A stretch of 64,000 bases of DNA from Leisingera daeponensis (GCF_019801465.1 NZ_JAHVJA010000002.1:248001-312000), one strand, 5' to 3'; counted from the stretch's first letter, positions 24,856-34,710 are shown. Numbers and translations are program-made. Notes: generated from the sequence alone by a model not told the origin.

Positions 24856-25833
24856 TCAACCCTTCAGGTGGTCCTGCAGCATCTGCTGCGCCGCCGCCGC
24901 CGGGGTCAGCACGCCTTCGGCCACCTGGCCGGACAGCTCTGCCATCGCGGCCTGGGCTCTGGCGGTGTGCAGCCGCGCCAGCAGCGCCTGGCGCACCTCC
25001 TGGTCGAACCAGTAGCAGGACTGATCGGCGCGGCGGCGGTCCCAATGGCCGTTTTCCTTGCGCCAGGCGGTCAGCGCCTGCATTTCCTCCCAAGCCTGTT
25101 CCAGCCCGTGCTCCTCCACCGCGGAGACCATCAGCGCCTTGGGGAAGCCCTCCGGGTCCTGCGGCCGCTTGCGCAGCAGGCGCAGGGCGCCAGCGTAATC
25201 GGCGCAGGTGCGAGTGGCGACGGGCTTCAGCGGCCCGTCCGCCTTGTTCACCAGAATGAGGTCGGCCATTTCCATGATGCCGCGCTTCACCCCCTGCAAT
25301 TCATCGCCGCCCGCAGGCGCCAGCAGCAGCAGGAACAGATCCGACATCTCTGCCACCACGGTTTCCGACTGGCCGACGCCGACGGTTTCGATCAGCACCA
25401 CGTCGAACCCTGCCGCCTCGCATAAGGCAACGGCCTCGCGCGAACGGCGGGCAACGCCGCCCAGGTGGCTCTGGCTGGGAGAGGGGCGGATGAAGGCATT
25501 GCGCTCGCGGCTGAGACGCTCCATCCGGGTCTTGTCGCCCAGAATGGACCCCCCGGAGCGCGCCGAGCTGGGATCGACCGCCAGCACCGCCACCCGCAGG
25601 CCGAGGCCGGTCAGCATCATGCCGAAGCTTTCAATGAAGGTGGATTTGCCCACGCCGGGCGTGCCCGACAGGCCAATGCGCAGCGATTGGCGTTTGTGCT
25701 TCGCAAGGCCCGACAGCAGCTCCCCCGCCTTGGCGCGGTGATCCTCGCGGCCGCTTTCCACCAGGGTGATGGCGCGGGCCAGCGCCCGGCGGTCGCCATC
25801 GAGGATTTTCTGTGTCAGCTGTTCGGTATCCAT
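24856..25833 (-). CDS. meaB: methylmalonyl-CoA mutase-associated GTPase MeaB
   Basis: A 325-residue G3E-family P-loop GTPase: Walker A GTPGVGKST at 57-65, DPSS(A)RSGGSILGDKTRM, the switch segment TVGVGQSE and NKAD. MeaB protects and reloads the B12 cofactor of methylmalonyl-CoA mutase. The mutase gene is not here, but methylmalonyl-CoA epimerase (57.2 kb) and cobQ are. In Rhodobacteraceae this pathway feeds the ethylmalonyl-CoA or propionyl-CoA route. The ATG at 25833 is the family start. Confidence 0.95.
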   Translation of the reverse strand: MDTEQLTQKILDGDRRALARAITLVESGREDHRAKAGELLSGLAKHKRQSLRIGLSGTPGVGKSTFIESFGMMLTGLGLRVAVLAVDPSSARSGGSILGDKTRMERLSRERNAFIRPSPSQSHLGGVARRSREAVALCEAAGFDVVLIETVGVGQSETVVAEMSDLFLLLLAPAGGDELQGVKRGIMEMADLILVNKADGPLKPVATRTCADYAGALRLLRKRPQDPEGFPKALMVSAVEEHGLEQAWEEMQALTAWRKENGHWDRRRADQSCYWFDQEVRQALLARLHTARAQAAMAELSGQVAEGVLTPAAAAQQMLQDHLKG

Positions 25834-26116
25834 GCGCGTCTTCCTGTCGTGATGGGCGGACCTTGGCGCAAGCCATGCCGCAAAGTCCAGCCCCTGCCGT
25901 CTGCCGCGCACCCTACATCAGACACGGCCCCGGGAAAGGCGGCAAATCCGCCGCGCCTGCCCCGGTTTGCGTATGGCAGATTTGCGAAAGGGGGGCGCAT
26001 CACTCCAAATACCGTCATCCATGTCCTGACCGGCGCCACGCCCGGCGGCGCTGCAGCCACGAAGTCCAGCCATGACGCCGCTAGACCTCCCCCTCCGCAT
26101 TGGCGATAAGGCGGAC

Positions 26117-28564
26117 ATGACAAGATTGCCGATCGAAGACGCCCTCCCCGACCTGCTGGACACGCTGCGCGCCCGCGGCCGTGCCGTGCTGCAGGCGCCG
26201 CCCGGCGCGGGCAAGACCACGCGGGTGCCGCTGGCGATGCTGGAGGCCGGGCTGACCCAGGGCCGCATCGTGATGCTGGAGCCGCGCCGGCTGGCCGCCC
26301 GCGCCGCCGCCGAGCGGATGGCGGAAACGCTGGGGGAGAAGCCGGGCCAGACCGTCGGCTACCGGGTGCGCGGCGATGCCAAGGTCTCCAAGGCGACCCG
26401 CATCGAGGTGGTGACCGAGGGCATCCTGACCCGGATGCTGCAGTCGGACCCGGACCTGCCCGGCGTTGGCGCGGTGATCTTTGACGAATTCCACGAGCGC
26501 TCGCTGAATGCCGATCTGGGCCTCGCCCTGTGCCTGGAGGTGGCGGGCGCGCTGCGCGATGACCTGATCCTCGTGGCGATGTCGGCGACGCTGGACGCCG
26601 AGCCGGTGGCGGGTTTGATGAAGGCGCCGATGGTGACCTCCGAGGGCCGAAGCTATCCGGTGGAGACCCGCTGGCTGGACCGCCCCCTGCCCGCCCAGGC
26701 GCGGCGCGTGGACGCCTTAGCGGACCTGGTGGTGCAGGCAGAGAGGGACACAAAGGCAACCGGCGGCGGCATTCTGGTGTTCCTGCCAGGCGAGGGCGAA
26801 ATCCGCCGTGCCGCCGGCGCGCTGGCAAAACGCCTGCCCGGCCACTGCCATATCCGGCCGCTGTTCGGCGCCCTGCCCTTTGCCGAGCAGCGCGCCGCGA
26901 TCCAGCCCGAGGCGCAGGGCCGCAAGGTGGTGCTGGCGACATCTATCGCCGAGACCTCATTGACCATTCAGGACATAAGGGTGGTGGTCGACATGGGCCA
27001 GGCGCGCCGCGCGCGGTTTGATCCCGGCTCCGGCATGTCGCGGCTGGTGACAGAGAAAGTGACCCGCGCCGAGGCCACCCAGCGGCAGGGGCGCGCAGGA
27101 CGTGTGGCGGAAGGCATCTGCTACCGGCTGTGGACCAAAGGCGAGGAAGGCGCCCTGATGGCGTTTCCGCCGGCAGAGATCGAAAGCGCCGACCTCACCG
27201 CGCTGGCACTGGAGCTGGCGCTGTGGGGGGCCGCGCCGGAGGACCTGATGTTCCTGACCCCGCCGCCTGTCGGTGCGATGGCCGAAGCGCAGGCGCTGCT
27301 GCACATGCTGGGCGCGCTGGATGCGCAGGGGCGGATCACGGAGCATGGCAAGGCGCTGGCCGCCCTGCCGCTGCATCCGCGGCTCGGCCACATGCTGCTG
27401 CAGGCAGGCCCTGCGGCGGCGCCGCTGGCAGCGCTGCTGGGAGAGCGCGACCCGCTGCGCGGGGCGCCTGCGGACCTGTCCCTGCGGCTGAAGGCGCTGC
27501 GGGACCCCAAGGGGTTCGAACGCAACCACCCCTATCAGCTGAACCGTCCCGTCGTGGAGCGGATCAAGAGCGAGGCGCGGCGGCTGGAGAAACAGGCGGG
27601 CCGCCGGGACGCAGGCCTGTCCGCTGCAATGATGGCCGCGCTGGCCTATCCCGACCGCATCGGCCAGCGCCGCAAGGGCGACAGCCCGCGGTTCGTGCTG
27701 TCGGGTGGCAAAGGGGCCGTTCTGGACGGCGGCGACACGCTGGCGGGCGCGCCGTTCCTCGTGGCGCTGGACACCGACGGCAACCCGCGCGAGGCGAATA
27801 TCCGGATGGCGGCGCAAATCTCGCAAGGGGAAATCCGCGAGCTGTTTGCCGATCAAATTGCCTGGGAGGACAGCTGCGAGTGGTCCAAGCGCGACCGCCG
27901 GGTGGCGGCGCGCCAGCAGGAACGTTTTGGCGCCGTGGTGCTGGACGACCGGATCTGGAAGGACGTGCCGCCGGACGCGGTGGCCCAGGCGATGCTGGAC
28001 GGGGTGCGTGATCTGGGCCTGCGGCTGTCAGGGGCGGCCGCGCGGCTGGCGGCGCGGGTGGAACTGGTGCGGGCGGAAGGCTTTGACCTGCCGGACTTCT
28101 CCCGTCCCGGCCTGACGGAAACGCTGGAGGACTGGCTGCTGCCGATGCTGGACGGGGTGAAATCCGCCGAGGACTGGAAACGCTTCGACCTGTTGCCCGC
28201 GCTGAAGGCGGCGCTCAGCTGGGAGCAGACGCAGCTGCTGGACCGTGAGGCACCGGGCAGTTTCATCACGCCGCTGGGGCGCAGAATCCCGATCAGCTAT
28301 GATGGCGAGATCCCGGAAATCTCGGTCCGCCTGCAGGAAATGTTCGGCGTCACCCGGCATCCGTCCGCGGGCGGGGTGCCGCTGAAGGTCTCCCTGCTGT
28401 CGCCGGCCCAGCGGCCGATCCAGATCACCCGCGACCTGCCGGGCTTCTGGGCCGGCTCCTATGCGGATGTGCGCAAGGACATGCGCGCCCAGTACCCCAA
28501 GCACCCCTGGCCCGAGGACCCTACCCAGGAAGACCCGACGCTGCGGGCAAAACGGCGCAAGTAG
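26117..28564 (+). CDS. hrpB: ATP-dependent helicase HrpB
   Basis: An 815-residue DEAH-box helicase: Walker A PPGAGKTT at 28-35, DEFH (about 125-128), SATLD, TSIAETSLTI and the QRQGRAGRV motif, then the winged-helix and HrpB-specific C-terminal domain ending in PWPEDPTQEDPTLRAKRRK. Its physiological RNA substrate is unclear. The ATG at 26117 is chosen over an upstream start at 26072 because the conserved N-terminus begins there. Confidence 0.95.
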   Translation: MTRLPIEDALPDLLDTLRARGRAVLQAPPGAGKTTRVPLAMLEAGLTQGRIVMLEPRRLAARAAAERMAETLGEKPGQTVGYRVRGDAKVSKATRIEVVTEGILTRMLQSDPDLPGVGAVIFDEFHERSLNADLGLALCLEVAGALRDDLILVAMSATLDAEPVAGLMKAPMVTSEGRSYPVETRWLDRPLPAQARRVDALADLVVQAERDTKATGGGILVFLPGEGEIRRAAGALAKRLPGHCHIRPLFGALPFAEQRAAIQPEAQGRKVVLATSIAETSLTIQDIRVVVDMGQARRARFDPGSGMSRLVTEKVTRAEATQRQGRAGRVAEGICYRLWTKGEEGALMAFPPAEIESADLTALALELALWGAAPEDLMFLTPPPVGAMAEAQALLHMLGALDAQGRITEHGKALAALPLHPRLGHMLLQAGPAAAPLAALLGERDPLRGAPADLSLRLKALRDPKGFERNHPYQLNRPVVERIKSEARRLEKQAGRRDAGLSAAMMAALAYPDRIGQRRKGDSPRFVLSGGKGAVLDGGDTLAGAPFLVALDTDGNPREANIRMAAQISQGEIRELFADQIAWEDSCEWSKRDRRVAARQQERFGAVVLDDRIWKDVPPDAVAQAMLDGVRDLGLRLSGAAARLAARVELVRAEGFDLPDFSRPGLTETLEDWLLPMLDGVKSAEDWKRFDLLPALKAALSWEQTQLLDREAPGSFITPLGRRIPISYDGEIPEISVRLQEMFGVTRHPSAGGVPLKVSLLSPAQRPIQITRDLPGFWAGSYADVRKDMRAQYPKHPWPEDPTQEDPTLRAKRRK

Positions 28565-28773
28565 CGCCGCGCATCCCGCGGGCCACGGTTACAACCGCCT
28601 TTTCCTGCGGGTTCCTGCAGCAGCCGCGATACCAGCGCAAAAAGTGCCGTGCCAATGCAGGATTTCCCGCCTGAGGCCGGCGCTTGCCTTGAAACTCCGG
28701 GCATTCACGCATATTTTTCCACAACTAAGCATAAAAAAACGGGACGATCCCAACACAACAAGGCTGAGCAGAC

Positions 28774-29232
28774 ATGACCCGCACGCTGACCCGCGCCTGG
28801 GAGGAAATCCTCAGGCCGATGCTGAAACGACCCAACCGCCTGCAAGTTGCTGCCATGTGCTACCGCACCGGCGAGCACGGCAAGGAAGTGCTGATGATCA
28901 CCAGCCGCGGCACCGGCCGCTGGATCATCCCAAAGGGCTGGCCGGTCGAGGGCAAGGACGGCCCCGCATCCGCGCTGCAGGAAGCCTGGGAGGAAGCCGG
29001 GGTCCGGAAAGCGTGCATATCCAAGCAGCCGATCGGCGAGTACCATTACGTGAAGCGCCGCGAGCATGGCCTGGATGAGCCGGTCACCACCCTGATATTT
29101 GCCGCCGAGGTGGAGCAGCTGGAGGATGACTACCCGGAATCCGCCGAACGCACCCGGCAGTGGATGACGCCGGAACAGGCCGCGGAACTGGTGCACGAGC
29201 CGCAATTGCAGGCCGTTTTGCGCCAACTGTAA
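28774..29232 (+). CDS. Nudix hydrolase (diphosphoinositol-polyphosphate-like subgroup)
   Basis: A 152-residue Nudix protein. The box region (residues 55-77) ends QEAWEEAGV: the metal-binding glutamates E70, E73 and E74 are kept, while the usual arginine is Q69 and the distal glutamate is K61, a variant common in this alphaproteobacterial subgroup. The flanking RWIIPKGWP is typical of diphosphoinositol/Ap4A-type hydrolases. It lies 90 bp upstream of the PiT transporter on the same strand, with a Pho box between them, so a link to phosphate metabolism is suggested by context only. Confidence 0.85.
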   Translation: MTRTLTRAWEEILRPMLKRPNRLQVAAMCYRTGEHGKEVLMITSRGTGRWIIPKGWPVEGKDGPASALQEAWEEAGVRKACISKQPIGEYHYVKRREHGLDEPVTTLIFAAEVEQLEDDYPESAERTRQWMTPEQAAELVHEPQLQAVLRQL

Positions 29233-29235
29233 AAA

Positions 29236-29257
29236 TTATGTGACATTTTTATGACAA
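29236..29257 (-). promoter_or_regulatory. candidate Pho box upstream of the PiT gene
   Basis: Read on the minus strand, TTGTCAT and ATGTCAC occur 11 bp apart, each followed by an A-rich tail, matching the PhoB direct-repeat consensus (CTGTCAT, 11-bp period). It lies 66 bp before the PiT ATG and points away from it. In Sinorhizobium, PhoB represses a pit operon; the reverse orientation would suit repression. Confidence 0.6.
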
Positions 29258-29322
29258 AACCTTGCGCCCGGGCGGCTGCGAGGATAGGCGCGTGCGCAAC
29301 TCTCTGAATCAGGAATTCGACG

Positions 29323-30804
29323 ATGAGCGATGCAGAACAGCGCACGCAATGGACCACGCTGGACAAGGATCTGAACCGGATCTCCCAGCTTGAACTGGCG
29401 ACAAGCTATGTCTCCCGCCCGCTGGTGGCGCCCGGCATTGCGCTGGCCTTCATCGTGCTGGCTGGCCTCGGCGCCGGTGTCTTCTTCGGCGGCTCCGCCA
29501 TGAGCATGGTGGTGATCGCCGCCGCCGCATTCGGCGCCTATATGGCGATCAACATCGGCGCCAATGACGTCGCCAACAACATGGGCCCGGCAGTTGGCGC
29601 AAACGCGCTGACCATGGGCGGCGCCATCGTAATCGCCGCCGTGGCCGAAAGCGCGGGCGCCCTGCTGGCAGGCGGCGACGTGGTCTCGACCATTTCCAAG
29701 GGCATCATCGACCCCGCCGCGGTGGCCAGCAGCAACGTGTTCATCTGGGCGATGATGGCGGCGCTGATCTCCTCGGCGCTGTGGGTGAACCTGGCCACCT
29801 GGGTCGGCGCGCCGGTCTCCACCACCCATTCGGTGGTCGGCGGCGTGCTGGGCGCCGGCGTGGCCGCCGCGGGCACCGCCGCGGTGAACTGGCCCACCAT
29901 GGGCAAGATCGCCGCCAGCTGGGTGATCTCGCCGGTGCTGGGCGGTGTTATCGCGGCGCTGTTCCTCGCCTTCATCAAGGCCAAGATCATCTACCAGGAG
30001 GACAAGATCGCTGCCGCCCGCCGCTGGGTGCCGGTTCTGGTCGCCATCATGGCGGGCGCCTTCGCCTCGTACCTGGCGCTGAAGGGACTGAAGAGGATCG
30101 TCAAGATCGACCTGCAGACCGCGTTGCTGATCGGCGCCGGCATCGGGGCGCTGGCCTATGTCGTCACCGCGCCGCTGATCAAGCGCCAGTCCGAAGGCAT
30201 GGAAAACCGCAACAAGTCGCTGAAGGCGCTGTTCGGCCTGCCGCTGGTGATCTCCGCCGCGCTGCTGTCCTTTGCCCATGGCGCCAACGATGTCGCCAAC
30301 GCGGTCGGCCCGCTGGCGGCCATCGTGCACGCCACCGAATTCGGCGATTTCGCCACCAAGGTGGCGATCCCGACCTGGGTGATGGTGATCGGCGCTTTCG
30401 GCATCTCCTTCGGACTGTTCCTGTTCGGCCCTAAGCTGATCCGCATGGTCGGCAGCCAGATCACCAAGCTGAACCCGATGCGCGCCTACTGCGTGTCGCT
30501 GTCGGCGGCGATCACCGTGATTGTGGCCAGCTGGCTGGGCCTGCCGGTCTCCTCCACCCATATCGCAGTGGGTGCGGTGTTCGGCGTCGGCTTCTTCCGC
30601 GAGTGGCACATGGAGCGCCGCCTGAAGAAATCCGCCGCGGGCCGCCCGGAGGCAAAGCGCATCGCGCCGGAAGAACGCCGCCGCCGCAAGCTGGTGCGCC
30701 GCAGCCACTTCATGACTATCGTGGCTGCCTGGGTGATCACGGTGCCCGCCGCCGCGCTGCTGTCCGCGGTGATCTACATGCTGCTCAACACCTTTGTCGG
30801 CTAA
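29323..30804 (+). CDS. pit: PiT-family inorganic phosphate transporter
   Basis: A 493-residue membrane protein with the two PiT signature repeats: GANDVANNMGPAVGA (around residues 80-94) and GANDVANAVGPLAA (around 320-333), each followed by PVSTTH (GAPVSTTHSVVG and GLPVSSTHIAVG). About ten to twelve membrane helices, with a basic cytoplasmic loop. It imports phosphate, probably coupled to protons and as a metal-phosphate complex. A terminator follows. The N-terminal 35 residues are cytoplasmic. Confidence 0.95.
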   Translation: MSDAEQRTQWTTLDKDLNRISQLELATSYVSRPLVAPGIALAFIVLAGLGAGVFFGGSAMSMVVIAAAAFGAYMAINIGANDVANNMGPAVGANALTMGGAIVIAAVAESAGALLAGGDVVSTISKGIIDPAAVASSNVFIWAMMAALISSALWVNLATWVGAPVSTTHSVVGGVLGAGVAAAGTAAVNWPTMGKIAASWVISPVLGGVIAALFLAFIKAKIIYQEDKIAAARRWVPVLVAIMAGAFASYLALKGLKRIVKIDLQTALLIGAGIGALAYVVTAPLIKRQSEGMENRNKSLKALFGLPLVISAALLSFAHGANDVANAVGPLAAIVHATEFGDFATKVAIPTWVMVIGAFGISFGLFLFGPKLIRMVGSQITKLNPMRAYCVSLSAAITVIVASWLGLPVSSTHIAVGAVFGVGFFREWHMERRLKKSAAGRPEAKRIAPEERRRRKLVRRSHFMTIVAAWVITVPAAALLSAVIYMLLNTFVG

Positions 30805-30826
30805 GCCGCACCGCTATTGAACAAAG

Positions 30827-30863
30827 AACCCCCGCGCCAATCCGGCCGCGGGGGTTTTTCTTT
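30827..30863 (+). terminator. intrinsic terminator after pit
   Basis: Stem AACCCCCGCG / CGCGGGGGTT, loop of 10 nt, followed by TTTCTTTTC. Confidence 0.85.
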
Positions 30864-30866
30864 TCA

Positions 30867-31586
30867 TCAGAACCGCTCCACCCAGGGCCGCAGCACCAGC
30901 TCATCGCTCCAGGCGGAGCGGTGCTGGCGGATCAGATGCATGTATTCCCGGGCGATGGCCTCCGGGTCGAGCATGCTGTCGGGGTTGTCCGCGGCCTCAA
31001 CCCGCTCCGGCCGCGACGCATTGCGGATGCCGCCATCGATATTGACCCAGGCGACATGAATGCCCTTGGGATGCAGCTCCCGCGCCATCGACTGCGCCAG
31101 GCCCCGCTGCGCGAATTTGCCCATGGCAAAAGGCGCGGAGTGCGCGAACCCCTTCACCCCCGCAGAGGCCCCGGTGAACAGGATGGTGCCAAGCCGCCCG
31201 TCCGCGGACTGCTGCGCCAGCATCCGTTTGGCCGCCGCCTGCCCCAGCACAAAGGCGCCATAGGCGGTGATCTCCACCGCCTTGCGCACCGCCTCCGGGT
31301 CCAGCTCCGCCACCGGGCCGCGCAGCCGGGCCGACGGGTTGTAGCAGGCCACCCGCAGATCGCCGGGCAGGCTGTCTATCAAGGCAGAAGTTCCTTCAGC
31401 GTCGGTGCCGTTCAGCGGATGCAGCTCTGCCCCGGTTTCCGCCGCCAGCAGCTCCAGCTTGGCCGGATTGCGCGCTGCCAGATGCACCGCATAGCCCGCA
31501 GGGGAGAGCTGCCGGGCGAAGGCCGCGGAAAGACCTGTCCCCGCCCCGACGATCAGCGCCTGCGGCGCTGCCGGATTCCGTGCCAT
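30867..31586 (-). CDS. SDR-family protein lacking the catalytic tyrosine
   Basis: A 239-residue Rossmann-fold protein with a partly matching glycine motif (GAGTGLSAA at 14-22), NPSA at 83-86 in place of NNAG, S141, and FAMGK at 153-157 where classical SDRs have YxxxK. The lysine (K157) is kept but the tyrosine is F153. This fits the divergent classical-SDR subgroup (SDR_c10, cd05373), in which Phe replaces Tyr. Ordinary dehydrogenase chemistry is therefore doubtful. The protein is convergent with pit and shares its terminator region. Confidence 0.82.
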   Translation of the reverse strand: MARNPAAPQALIVGAGTGLSAAFARQLSPAGYAVHLAARNPAKLELLAAETGAELHPLNGTDAEGTSALIDSLPGDLRVACYNPSARLRGPVAELDPEAVRKAVEITAYGAFVLGQAAAKRMLAQQSADGRLGTILFTGASAGVKGFAHSAPFAMGKFAQRGLAQSMARELHPKGIHVAWVNIDGGIRNASRPERVEAADNPDSMLDPEAIAREYMHLIRQHRSAWSDELVLRPWVERF

Positions 31587-31677
31587 GGCTTACCCTCCCC
31601 TTTCCCGTGCAGAAATGCTGACGGCAATCCGCAGGCGGCGCAAGGCCTGTCAAGCGGCGGCTCTGGCGGCCGGCGTG

Positions 31678-32253
31678 TCAGGTTTCCGCCCCGGCGGGCA
31701 GCTGCGCCAGCACATCCTCCGCGCGCACCACTTTGCCAAAGCCTGCGTGCAAAGCCGACAATGTGACCTCGAGCACCACCTCGGCATCCAGCATGCCGCC
31801 GTTGCGGGCGGGCAGGTCAAAGGCGATCAGCGCGTCCTCCGCCACTACGACATCAAAGCCCAGATTGGCAGCAGAGCGCGCGGTGGAGTTCACGCAGAAC
31901 GCCGCCACGCCGCCAACGATCACCAGCCGGCTGACGCCCGCGTCACGCAAATGGCTGTCCAGCCCGGTGCCGCAGAACCCGGAGGATCCGGACTTCCAGA
32001 ACACCGCCTCGCCGTCCTGCGGCGCTGCGCAGAGCAAGGGCCGGCCGCTGGGCAGATCGCGGCGGAACCTGCTTTCGGGGCGCGGGTCGTCATGCAGCAC
32101 ATGCACCACCGGCAGCCCCGCCGCACGGAAGGCCGCGGCGATCCTTGCCACCGTCTCCTCCGCCCCGGGGTTGGCCTGCGGGCGGCCCGTGGCCGCCACA
32201 TTGGCCATTTCCTGCTGCATGTCGACGATCAGAAGGGCTGTGCTGCGATCCAT
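31678..32253 (-). CDS. isochorismatase-family cysteine hydrolase
   Basis: A 191-residue protein with the family triad: D11 (LLIVDMQQEM), K88 (VFWKSG) and C120 (GVAAFCVNSTAR). Members hydrolyse amides or vinyl ethers such as nicotinamide, N-carbamoyl compounds or isochorismate. No siderophore or NAD genes surround it, so the substrate is not assigned. The start at 32253 replaces an upstream-extended frame lacking a ribosome site. Confidence 0.88.
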   Translation of the reverse strand: MDRSTALLIVDMQQEMANVAATGRPQANPGAEETVARIAAAFRAAGLPVVHVLHDDPRPESRFRRDLPSGRPLLCAAPQDGEAVFWKSGSSGFCGTGLDSHLRDAGVSRLVIVGGVAAFCVNSTARSAANLGFDVVVAEDALIAFDLPARNGGMLDAEVVLEVTLSALHAGFGKVVRAEDVLAQLPAGAET

Positions 32254-32418
32254 GGAAAAATCCTTGCGGTGAAATCCTCGGCAGGAAGGGTTGCCGATCG
32301 CGGGTGCAAGGGCCAGCGCAAAAGCCAATGCCCTTGCGTTACTTAGGCCAGCCGCATGAAAAAGGCGCACAGCAGGATGAACTGCTGTGCGCCCTGGCAG
32401 GAGCGGAACGCGGCGGCG

Positions 32419-33345
32419 TCAGCCGCCCAGGCACCAGCGCATGATCGCCTTCTGCGCGTGCAGCCGGTTCTCGGCCTCGTCAAAGATCACCGACTGCGGG
32501 CCGTCCATCACGGCAGAGGTCACCTCTTCCTCGCGGTGGGCCGGCAGGCAGTGCATGAACAGCGCATCCGGCTTGGCAGCGGCCATCAGCGCGTCGTTTA
32601 CCTGATAGGGCCGCAGCATGTTGTGGCGGCGCTCTTTGGAGGACTGGCTGTCATGCATCGACACCCAGGTATCGGCGACCACCAGATCAGCACCCTCAAC
32701 CGCCTTGAAGGCATCACGTTCGACCACGATCTTGGAGCCCGCCTTGCGCGCCAGCCCCATGAACTCCCCCTCCGGGTCCAGCTGCGCCGGGCCGGTGAAG
32801 GTGAGGTCGAAGCCGAACTGCCCGGCAGCGTGAATAAAGGACGCGCAGACGTTGTTGCCGTCACCGGCCCAAACCACCTTCTTGCCCCTGATCGGGCCGC
32901 GATGCTCTTCGTAGGTGAGGATATCGGCCATGATCTGACAGGGATGGGTGCGGTCTGTCAGGCCGTTGATCACCGGCACATCGGCATATTCCGCCATCTC
33001 GGTCAGCACGGTCTCGTCGAAGGTGCGGATCATGATCATGTCGACGTAGCGGCTCAGCACCCGGGCGGTGTCGGCAATGGTCTCGCCATGGCCCAGCTGC
33101 ATGTCCTTGCCGCTGAGCACCATGGTCTGGCCGCCCATCTGGCGCACGCCGACGTCGAAGGACACCCGGGTCCGGGTCGAGGGCTTCTCGAAGATCAGCG
33201 CCACCATCCGGTCCTTCAGCGGCAGCTCGTCATCCAGCGCCGCCTTGGGGCGGCCGAGACGCGCCAGCTTGGTGGATTTGGCCTGGTCGATGATCCCCCG
33301 CAGCTCGGCCGGATCAGTTTTGTGGATGTCGAGGAAATGGTTCAT
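32419..33345 (-). CDS. argF: ornithine carbamoyltransferase
   Basis: A 308-residue OTCase with the carbamoyl-phosphate motif STRTR at 56-60, the ornithine-binding region ([13 protein letters not shown]) and FMHCLPAHR near the C-terminus. It catalyses carbamoyl phosphate + ornithine to citrulline in arginine synthesis. It lies 79 bp downstream of argD on the same strand; a GC-rich repeat element sits in that gap. The ATG at 33345 is the family start. Confidence 0.97.
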   Translation of the reverse strand: MNHFLDIHKTDPAELRGIIDQAKSTKLARLGRPKAALDDELPLKDRMVALIFEKPSTRTRVSFDVGVRQMGGQTMVLSGKDMQLGHGETIADTARVLSRYVDMIMIRTFDETVLTEMAEYADVPVINGLTDRTHPCQIMADILTYEEHRGPIRGKKVVWAGDGNNVCASFIHAAGQFGFDLTFTGPAQLDPEGEFMGLARKAGSKIVVERDAFKAVEGADLVVADTWVSMHDSQSSKERRHNMLRPYQVNDALMAAAKPDALFMHCLPAHREEEVTSAVMDGPQSVIFDEAENRLHAQKAIMRWCLGG

Positions 33346-33372
33346 GGTCGTATCGCTTTGTTCTGACGAAGG

Positions 33373-33420
33373 CCGGGGGCTGCCTGCCCCCGGACCCCCG
33401 GGAGTATTTCTGCAAAGGTG
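33373..33420 (-). repeat. argD-argF intergenic repeat, copy 1
   Basis: On the minus strand: CTTTGCAGAAATACTCCCGG, then a palindromic GGG-CCC run and a CCGGGGGC / GCCCCCGG hairpin (33373-33393). A related copy lies at 34876-34930. I have seen sequences like this in other roseobacter genomes, but this is unverified. Confidence 0.55.
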
Positions 33421-33424
33421 AAGA

Positions 33425-34600
33425 TCAGGAGGCTTCCACCTGGGCGGCGGTTTTTTCAAGGCGGCTGACGGCCTCGGCGATGTCCTCGTCCGTCAGGGTC
33501 AGCGGCGGCAGCAGGCGGATCACATTGTCCGCAGCCGGGACGGTAATGAGCTCATTGTCATACCCCGCCTTCACCACATCGGCATTCACCGCCTTGCATT
33601 TGAGCCCCAGCATCAGGCCCGCGCCGCGGACCTCCTCGAAGACCTCGGGGTGATCGGCAACCAGCCCTTCCAGCTTCTGCCGCATGAGGCCCGCTTTGCG
33701 GTTCACTTCCGCCAGAAAGGCCTCGTCGGCGATGTGATCCATCACTGCACAGCCCACCGCGCAGCCCAGCGGATTGCCGCCGTAGGTGGAGCCGTGGGTG
33801 CCTGCGGTCATGCCGCTGGCGGCCTCCTCGGTGGCCAGCACCGCGCCCAGCGGGAAGCCGCCGCCGATGCCCTTGGCCACCATCATGATGTCCGGGGCCA
33901 CGCCCGCCCATTCATGGGCAAACAGCTTGCCGGTCCGCCCGACGCCGCATTGCACCTCGTCGAGGATCAATAGCAGGCCGTGCTCGTCGCAGATCGCGCG
34001 CAGCGCCTTCAGCTCGGCATCCGGCACCGGACGGATGCCGCCCTCGCCCTGCACCGGCTCGATCAGGATGGCGGCGGTTTTCTCGGTGATGGCATTGGTG
34101 ACGCCGTCCAGATCGCCGAAGGTCAGATGCACGAAGCCGGGCAGCAGCGGGCCGAAGCCCTTGATCATCTTCTCGGACCCCGCCGCAGCAATCCCCGCCG
34201 AAGACCGGCCGTGGAAGGAGCCGTCAAAGGTGATGATCTCCACCTTTTCCGGCTGGTCCTTGTCGTAGAAATACTTGCGCGCCATCTTCACTGCCAGCTC
34301 GCAGGCCTCGGTGCCGGAGTTGGTGAAGAACACGGTGTCGGCAAAGGTATGCTCCACCAGCTTGTCCGCCAGCGCCTGCTGCTGCGGGATCTGGTAGAGG
34401 TTGGAGACATGCCACAGGTTCTGCGCCTGCGATGTCAGCGCCTCCACCAGCGCCGGATGGGCATGGCCCAGCGCGTTGACGGCAATGCCCGATCCCAGAT
34501 CCAGGAAGCGTCGCCCGTCCGCCGCGGTCAGCCAGGCGCCTTCGCCTTTGACGAACTCAAGCGGGGCACGGTTGTAGGTCGGCAGAACGGACGGGATCAT
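33425..34600 (-). CDS. argD: acetylornithine aminotransferase
   Basis: A 391-residue class III PLP aminotransferase: [16 protein letters not shown] start, [31 protein letters not shown] and the Schiff-base lysine in [15 protein letters not shown] (about K240). It makes N-acetylornithine, and the product can also serve lysine synthesis. Candidate starts at 34618 (TTG) and 34609 were rejected: AAAAGG lies nine bases before the ATG at 34600. It is preceded by a candidate arginine leader peptide. Confidence 0.95.
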   Translation of the reverse strand: MIPSVLPTYNRAPLEFVKGEGAWLTAADGRRFLDLGSGIAVNALGHAHPALVEALTSQAQNLWHVSNLYQIPQQQALADKLVEHTFADTVFFTNSGTEACELAVKMARKYFYDKDQPEKVEIITFDGSFHGRSSAGIAAAGSEKMIKGFGPLLPGFVHLTFGDLDGVTNAITEKTAAILIEPVQGEGGIRPVPDAELKALRAICDEHGLLLILDEVQCGVGRTGKLFAHEWAGVAPDIMMVAKGIGGGFPLGAVLATEEAASGMTAGTHGSTYGGNPLGCAVGCAVMDHIADEAFLAEVNRKAGLMRQKLEGLVADHPEVFEEVRGAGLMLGLKCKAVNADVVKAGYDNELITVPAADNVIRLLPPLTLTDEDIAEAVSRLEKTAAQVEAS

Positions 34601-34626
34601 CGGGATCATCCTTTTCAAAGGTGGAA

Positions 34627-34651
34627 GCCAAAGCTGTGACGTAAGCTTGGC
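34627..34651 (-). promoter_or_regulatory. hairpin before the argD ribosome site
   Basis: In the argD transcript GCCAAGC pairs with GCTTTGGC (one bulge) across a TTACGTCACA-like loop. It ends about 27 nt before the argD ATG and could influence translation or hold an alternative pairing partner for the leader. Confidence 0.45.
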
Positions 34652-34690
34652 CTTGGGTCAACGGTGGATCAGCGGATTTCAAATGGGGGA

Positions 34691-34710
34691 TGTGCTGCAC
34701 GGCAGGCACA
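34691..34710 (-). promoter_or_regulatory. hairpin in the argD leader between leader ORF and argD
   Basis: In the transcript TGTGC / GCACA, extended inward by TGC/GCA around a CGT loop with one bulge. No U-run follows, so it is not a classic terminator on its own. Confidence 0.4.
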
